Positions 61,427 through 64,000 of a stretch of 64,000 bases of DNA are shown here, piece by piece. Source of the DNA: RHKX01 sp963820055 (GTDB lineage: Bacteria; Actinomycetota; Thermoleophilia; Solirubrobacterales; 70-9); assembly GCA_963820055.1 (NCBI GenBank), contig CAWFYJ010000003.1, positions 930,001-994,000 on the forward strand, given 5' to 3'. A model generated the notes under the pieces. That model made no database searches, had not been told where the DNA came from, and worked only from the letters and a program-made list of their open reading frames with translations. Every line of letters begins with the position of its first letter. The first letter of the stretch is position 1. Position numbers and translations under genes: made by a program.

Positions 61427-61472
61427 GCGCGGATCCTGACGGGTCGGTGCGGCGCGCGGGCGCCGGAGGGGC

Positions 61473-62078
61473 CTAGCTGACCCGGGCGAGCCGCTCGAGC
61501 TCGAGGCGCAGGGGCGGAAGGAAGGGTGAGTCGGGGCTGACCGCCCCGACGACCGCGACCGAGTCGCGGTAGTGGCCGGCCATCGCCTCCACCGTGGTGC
61601 CCATCCGTTCCTCCAGAGAGTCGGCGAACGTCGCGATCGCCCAGCGCAGGCCGCGGATGTCGGAGAGCTTGTCGGCGGCGAAGACGGCGACGGCTCGCTT
61701 GCCGGCGCCGGCGACCCGCGCCCGCAGGTCGGCCTTGCGACGGTCGAAGGATTCGATCGACGGATTCTCGGAGAGGTCGTGGACGAGCTCGGTGATGTCG
61801 TCGCCCATCTCCTGCCTGAGCTCGTCGGCGCTCAGCGTTCCGCGCTCCACGGAGTCGTGAAGCAGCCCGGCGGCGACCAGCTCCTCGTCGTAGCCGGCCT
61901 CGCGAAGCAGGCGAGCAACCGTCGTGACGTGGTCGAGGAACGGCTGTCCGTCGGTTGTCCGGCGCTGCGAGCCGTGGGCGGCCTCGGCGAGCGAGAAGGC
62001 GTGGGTCAGAAGCGGCGAGTCAGCGATCCAGGCCGGCGATCTCCGCGCGGCCCGGAAGGAAGATTCTTCCCCCATCAT
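61473..62078 (-). CDS. HD-domain phosphohydrolase (RelA/SpoT-type HD)
   Basis: 201 residues. The HD motif lies in A-G-L-L-H-D-S-V-E-R near 74, with an upstream H-V-T-T-V-A and a downstream F-A-A-D-K-L-S-D-I-R near 135, the pattern of small (p)ppGpp hydrolase-like (Mesh1-type) enzymes. ATG 62078 is chosen because a GGGTAG element ends 8 nt upstream; a longer form from 62120 would add 14 non-conserved residues. Role in alarmone turnover is plausible but not proven. Confidence 0.8.
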   Translation of the reverse strand: MMGEESSFRAARRSPAWIADSPLLTHAFSLAEAAHGSQRRTTDGQPFLDHVTTVARLLREAGYDEELVAAGLLHDSVERGTLSADELRQEMGDDITELVHDLSENPSIESFDRRKADLRARVAGAGKRAVAVFAADKLSDIRGLRWAIATFADSLEERMGTTVEAMAGHYRDSVAVVGAVSPDSPFLPPLRLELERLARVS

Positions 62079-62213
62079 CGTCTCCGCTACCCCCGGAGGA
62101 TGAGCGGCATGTACGGCCATGTATCCAGGGTAGGCGTTGAGGGCCCTCGTCTCGTCCGTTCTGCGAGCGGGTCGGCGCTCAGTAGCGACTGCGGAGGGCC
62201 GGGGTGACCCGAA

Positions 62214-62609
62214 TCAGGAGGCGGCGTTGAGCCCGGCGGCCGAGTGGACGAGCGCCACGAAGGCGTCCTCGTCGAGGTCGTCTCCCTCGTGGAGATCGAT
62301 GGCCCGCCTCGCCTTGCCCTCGAGGCTCGCGTTGAAGAGGCCGGATGGATCGTCGAGTGAGGCCCCCTGGTCGAAGGTGAGCTTCACCTTGTCCTTGTAG
62401 GCCTCGCCGGTGCAGATGATCCCGTCGCTCGACCAGACCGGGACGCCGAGCGGGTTCGAGGCCTTGCGCCACTTGATCTCCTCGATCACGTCGGGCACCG
62501 CCCGCTTGATGAGCTCGCGGACGCGGGACAGCGTCGCCCCGCGCCAATCGTCGAGGTCCTCGATCCTCGCGTCGACGAGGTCGGACTCGGATCGTGCTGT
62601 GTCGGCCAT
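62214..62609 (-). CDS. DUF1801 family protein
   Basis: 131 residues, of the DUF1801 (iron-chaperone Fra/YdhG-like) fold: D-W-R-G-A-T-L-S-R-V-R-E-L-I near 21, I-K-W-R-K-A-S-N-P-L-G-V-P-V-W near 45, G-E-A-Y-K-D-K-V-K-L-T-F near 66. Function unclear. It lies 46 nt before the F420-reductase-like gene on the same strand. Confidence 0.85.
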   Translation of the reverse strand: MADTARSESDLVDARIEDLDDWRGATLSRVRELIKRAVPDVIEEIKWRKASNPLGVPVWSSDGIICTGEAYKDKVKLTFDQGASLDDPSGLFNASLEGKARRAIDLHEGDDLDEDAFVALVHSAAGLNAAS

Positions 62610-62655
62610 TCCTTCGCACACTTCCAAATCGCCGTCGCCCGCGCAAGGGCGTCCG

Positions 62656-63225
62656 CTACTCGAGGACGCGGAATCCGAGCCGACGCCCGCGTCCCCCGCC
62701 GAACACGAGCGCGAACCAGAGCCGGGCGACACCGTCGACGGCGTCGACCCGGTCGAGGTCGCCGACCCGTACGGGGTTCATGCCGACGTCGCGGACGAGC
62801 GTCTCGAGCCGATCAGCGGAATCGTCGGGGCCGCACCAGAACAGGTCGGCCGCGACCCCCTCGAAGCCCGGGTCCGCGAACACCTCCCACCCGACCGTGT
62901 TGAATGCCCGGGCGACCGTCGCCGTCGGTGCCGCCGCGGCGATCTCGGCGACGTGGCTCATCCGCTCGGAGCCGACGGCGTTGGTCGCGTCGATCACCAG
63001 CCGCCCTCCGAGACGGGCGCCGTGCTCGCGCAGCACGTCGTCCACCGCGCCACCGGGTACGGCGATCAGCACGACCTCGGAGCCGTCGACCGCATCGGCG
63101 ACGCTCGATTCGCCGGCGTCGCGGTCGGGCTCGCGCGCGCCGAGCCGGACCTCGTGCCCGGCATCGGACCAGCGCCGTCCGAGCGTGCCGCCGATGTTGC
63201 CGGTGCCGATCGTCGCGATCCTCAT
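62656..63225 (-). CDS. NADP-dependent oxidoreductase, F420:NADP reductase-like
   Basis: 189 residues. The N-terminal Rossmann motif I-G-T-G-N-I-G-G-T-L is at 5-14, with R-R-W-S-D-A-G-H-E-V-R-L-G-A-R near 17, V-V-L-I-A-V-P-G near 50 and A-F-N-T-V-G near 112, features of the F420-dependent NADP reductase-like family (COG2085). Whether it uses F420 is unknown. ATG 63225 overlaps the upstream gene's stop by 4 nt. Confidence 0.86.
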   Translation of the reverse strand: MRIATIGTGNIGGTLGRRWSDAGHEVRLGAREPDRDAGESSVADAVDGSEVVLIAVPGGAVDDVLREHGARLGGRLVIDATNAVGSERMSHVAEIAAAAPTATVARAFNTVGWEVFADPGFEGVAADLFWCGPDDSADRLETLVRDVGMNPVRVGDLDRVDAVDGVARLWFALVFGGGRGRRLGFRVLE

Positions 63226-63978
63226 GAACGACCTCCGAGCATTGCGATGACTCGCTCGGCGACCGCGCGGCCGGAGAACTGTTGCTGGCCGGTGATCAGG
63301 TTGCCGTCCGCCACCGCGAACGGCGCCCAGAGACCGTCTTCGACGTAGTCGGCGCCGCGCTCCCGCGCCGCGTCCTCGATCCGCCACGGCTGGATCGTCT
63401 GCCCGGCCGCCTCGTTGGCGGCATCTTCCTCCCCGTTCGAGAAGCCGGTCATCCGCCTGCCCTCGATCAGGGCGGTGCCGTCGGGGAGCTCCAGGTCGAT
63501 CAGCGCCGAGACGCCGTGGCAGAGCGCCGCGGTCGGCCGCCCGGCCTCGTGGAAGCGCGGCGATTGCCGCCTGCAGGTCGGGGTTACCGCGGAACTGGAA
63601 CATCGGAGCCTGTCCGCCGCAGACGACGATCGCGTCGAAGTCGGCCGGGTCGAGGTCGGCGAGCCGCGGCGTGTCGTCGAGAATCTTCGGGAGGTCGGGG
63701 TCCTCGAGGAATCCGCGGGACAGGACGTCCGCCGCCGAGTAGCCGCTCTCGTCGCGGGGGTCGGAGAGGCCGTCGACCTCCACCCTCCCCCCGTCCGGGC
63801 TCGCGACGGTCACGTCGTATCCGGCCTCGCGGAACTCGTACCAGGGGTGCACCAGCTCCGATGCCCAGAACCCGACCGGCCAGCCGGTCACCTCCGAGAC
63901 GGTCGGGTTCGCGACCACCATGAGGATTCGCTTCTTCTCTTCGCTCACTTTGAGACTCTCGCTCTCATTTCGTTTCAT
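63222..63978 (-). CDS. DJ-1/PfpI-family protein, with an apparent frameshift
   Basis: About 251 residues after correction. I-L-M-V-V-A-N-P near 18, F-W-A-S-E-L near 38 and V-V-C-G-G-Q-A-P-M-F near 118 open the domain; the nucleophile elbow A-L-C-H-G-V (Cys) and G-R-R-M-T-G-F-S-N near 175 lie in the next frame. One extra C at about 63546-63557 separates them. Hsp31-like members act as chaperones or glyoxalase/deglycase enzymes. Overlaps the F420-reductase-like start by 4 nt, so the two form an operon behind a TAACG-type operator. Confidence 0.82.
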
Positions 63979-63983
63979 ACTCG

Positions 63984-63996
63984 TAACGATACGTTA
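63984..63996. promoter_or_regulatory. Candidate TetR-type operator
   Basis: TAACG-ATA-CGTTA, a perfect 5+5 inverted repeat 5 nt upstream of ATG 63978 of the DJ-1 gene. A regulator gene may lie just outside the window. Confidence 0.45.
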
Positions 63997-64000
63997 GCGT

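Overview
This window (about 70% G+C, both strands densely coded, no rRNA, tRNA, CRISPR array or transposase seen) looks like chromosome of a high-GC actinobacterium, most likely of the class Thermoleophilia (Solirubrobacterales). The signs are a furA-katG pair, an Rpf protein under a c-di-AMP riboswitch, an intein-bearing Rv2578c-type radical SAM gene, short secreted proteins of the kind abundant in that class, and many GNTT-N14-16-GGGTAG (SigB/SigF-like) promoters. The assignment is an inference from gene content, not from a marker gene.

Layout. 1-2517: a membrane GAF/PAS sensor (cut by the window edge) divergent from a STAS anti-sigma-antagonist protein, then topoisomerase IB. 2562-7705: five genes, each overlapping the next by 4 nt, for a NodB-like deacetylase, an acyl-CoA-dehydrogenase homologue, a NodS-like methyltransferase, a ferredoxin-reductase-like flavoprotein and a GT2-GpgS fusion glycosyltransferase; this is the best candidate for an undescribed pathway. 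7744-13586: hydrolase, zinc alcohol dehydrogenase, epimerase and several small charged or coiled-coil stress-type proteins. 13660-15252: a palindromic repeat, an SOS box and the intein-containing radical SAM gene. 16252-22247: small membrane proteins, then an NHEJ island with two Ku genes and LigD split into three genes (phosphoesterase, ligase, polymerase). 22039-30479: patatin, flavoenzymes, a TatA-like protein, a ferritin-like protein and YihY. 30506-41793: cell-envelope genes (Rpf, SpoIID/LytB, acyltransferase-SGNH, a second SGNH pair, L,D-transpeptidase, lysophospholipid-type acyltransferase) mixed with TrmO and archease. 41809-56520: metabolic enzymes, a PQQ-type beta-propeller protein, a second stand-alone LigD polymerase, an MFS exporter and a DUF1206 protein. 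56621-59319: furA-katG. 59345-63978: a second copy of the palindromic repeat, then YCII, DUF4239, NUDIX, HD, DUF1801, F420-reductase-like and DJ-1 genes.

A common thread is stress. At least fourteen promoters fit one SigB/SigF-like pattern, and in many cases the -10 element sits only 8-12 nt before the start codon. They drive small membrane or acidic proteins, Ku, the ferritin-like protein, YihY, DUF1206, DUF1360 and the glycoconjugate operon. DNA repair (Ku/LigD, SOS-boxed radical SAM) and peroxide defence (KatG) fit the same picture.

Five genes need a single-base change to read through (11.9, 26.97, 33.2, 47.1 and 63.55 kb). They are otherwise intact and read through after one correction, so sequencing or assembly indels are more likely than true pseudogenes.
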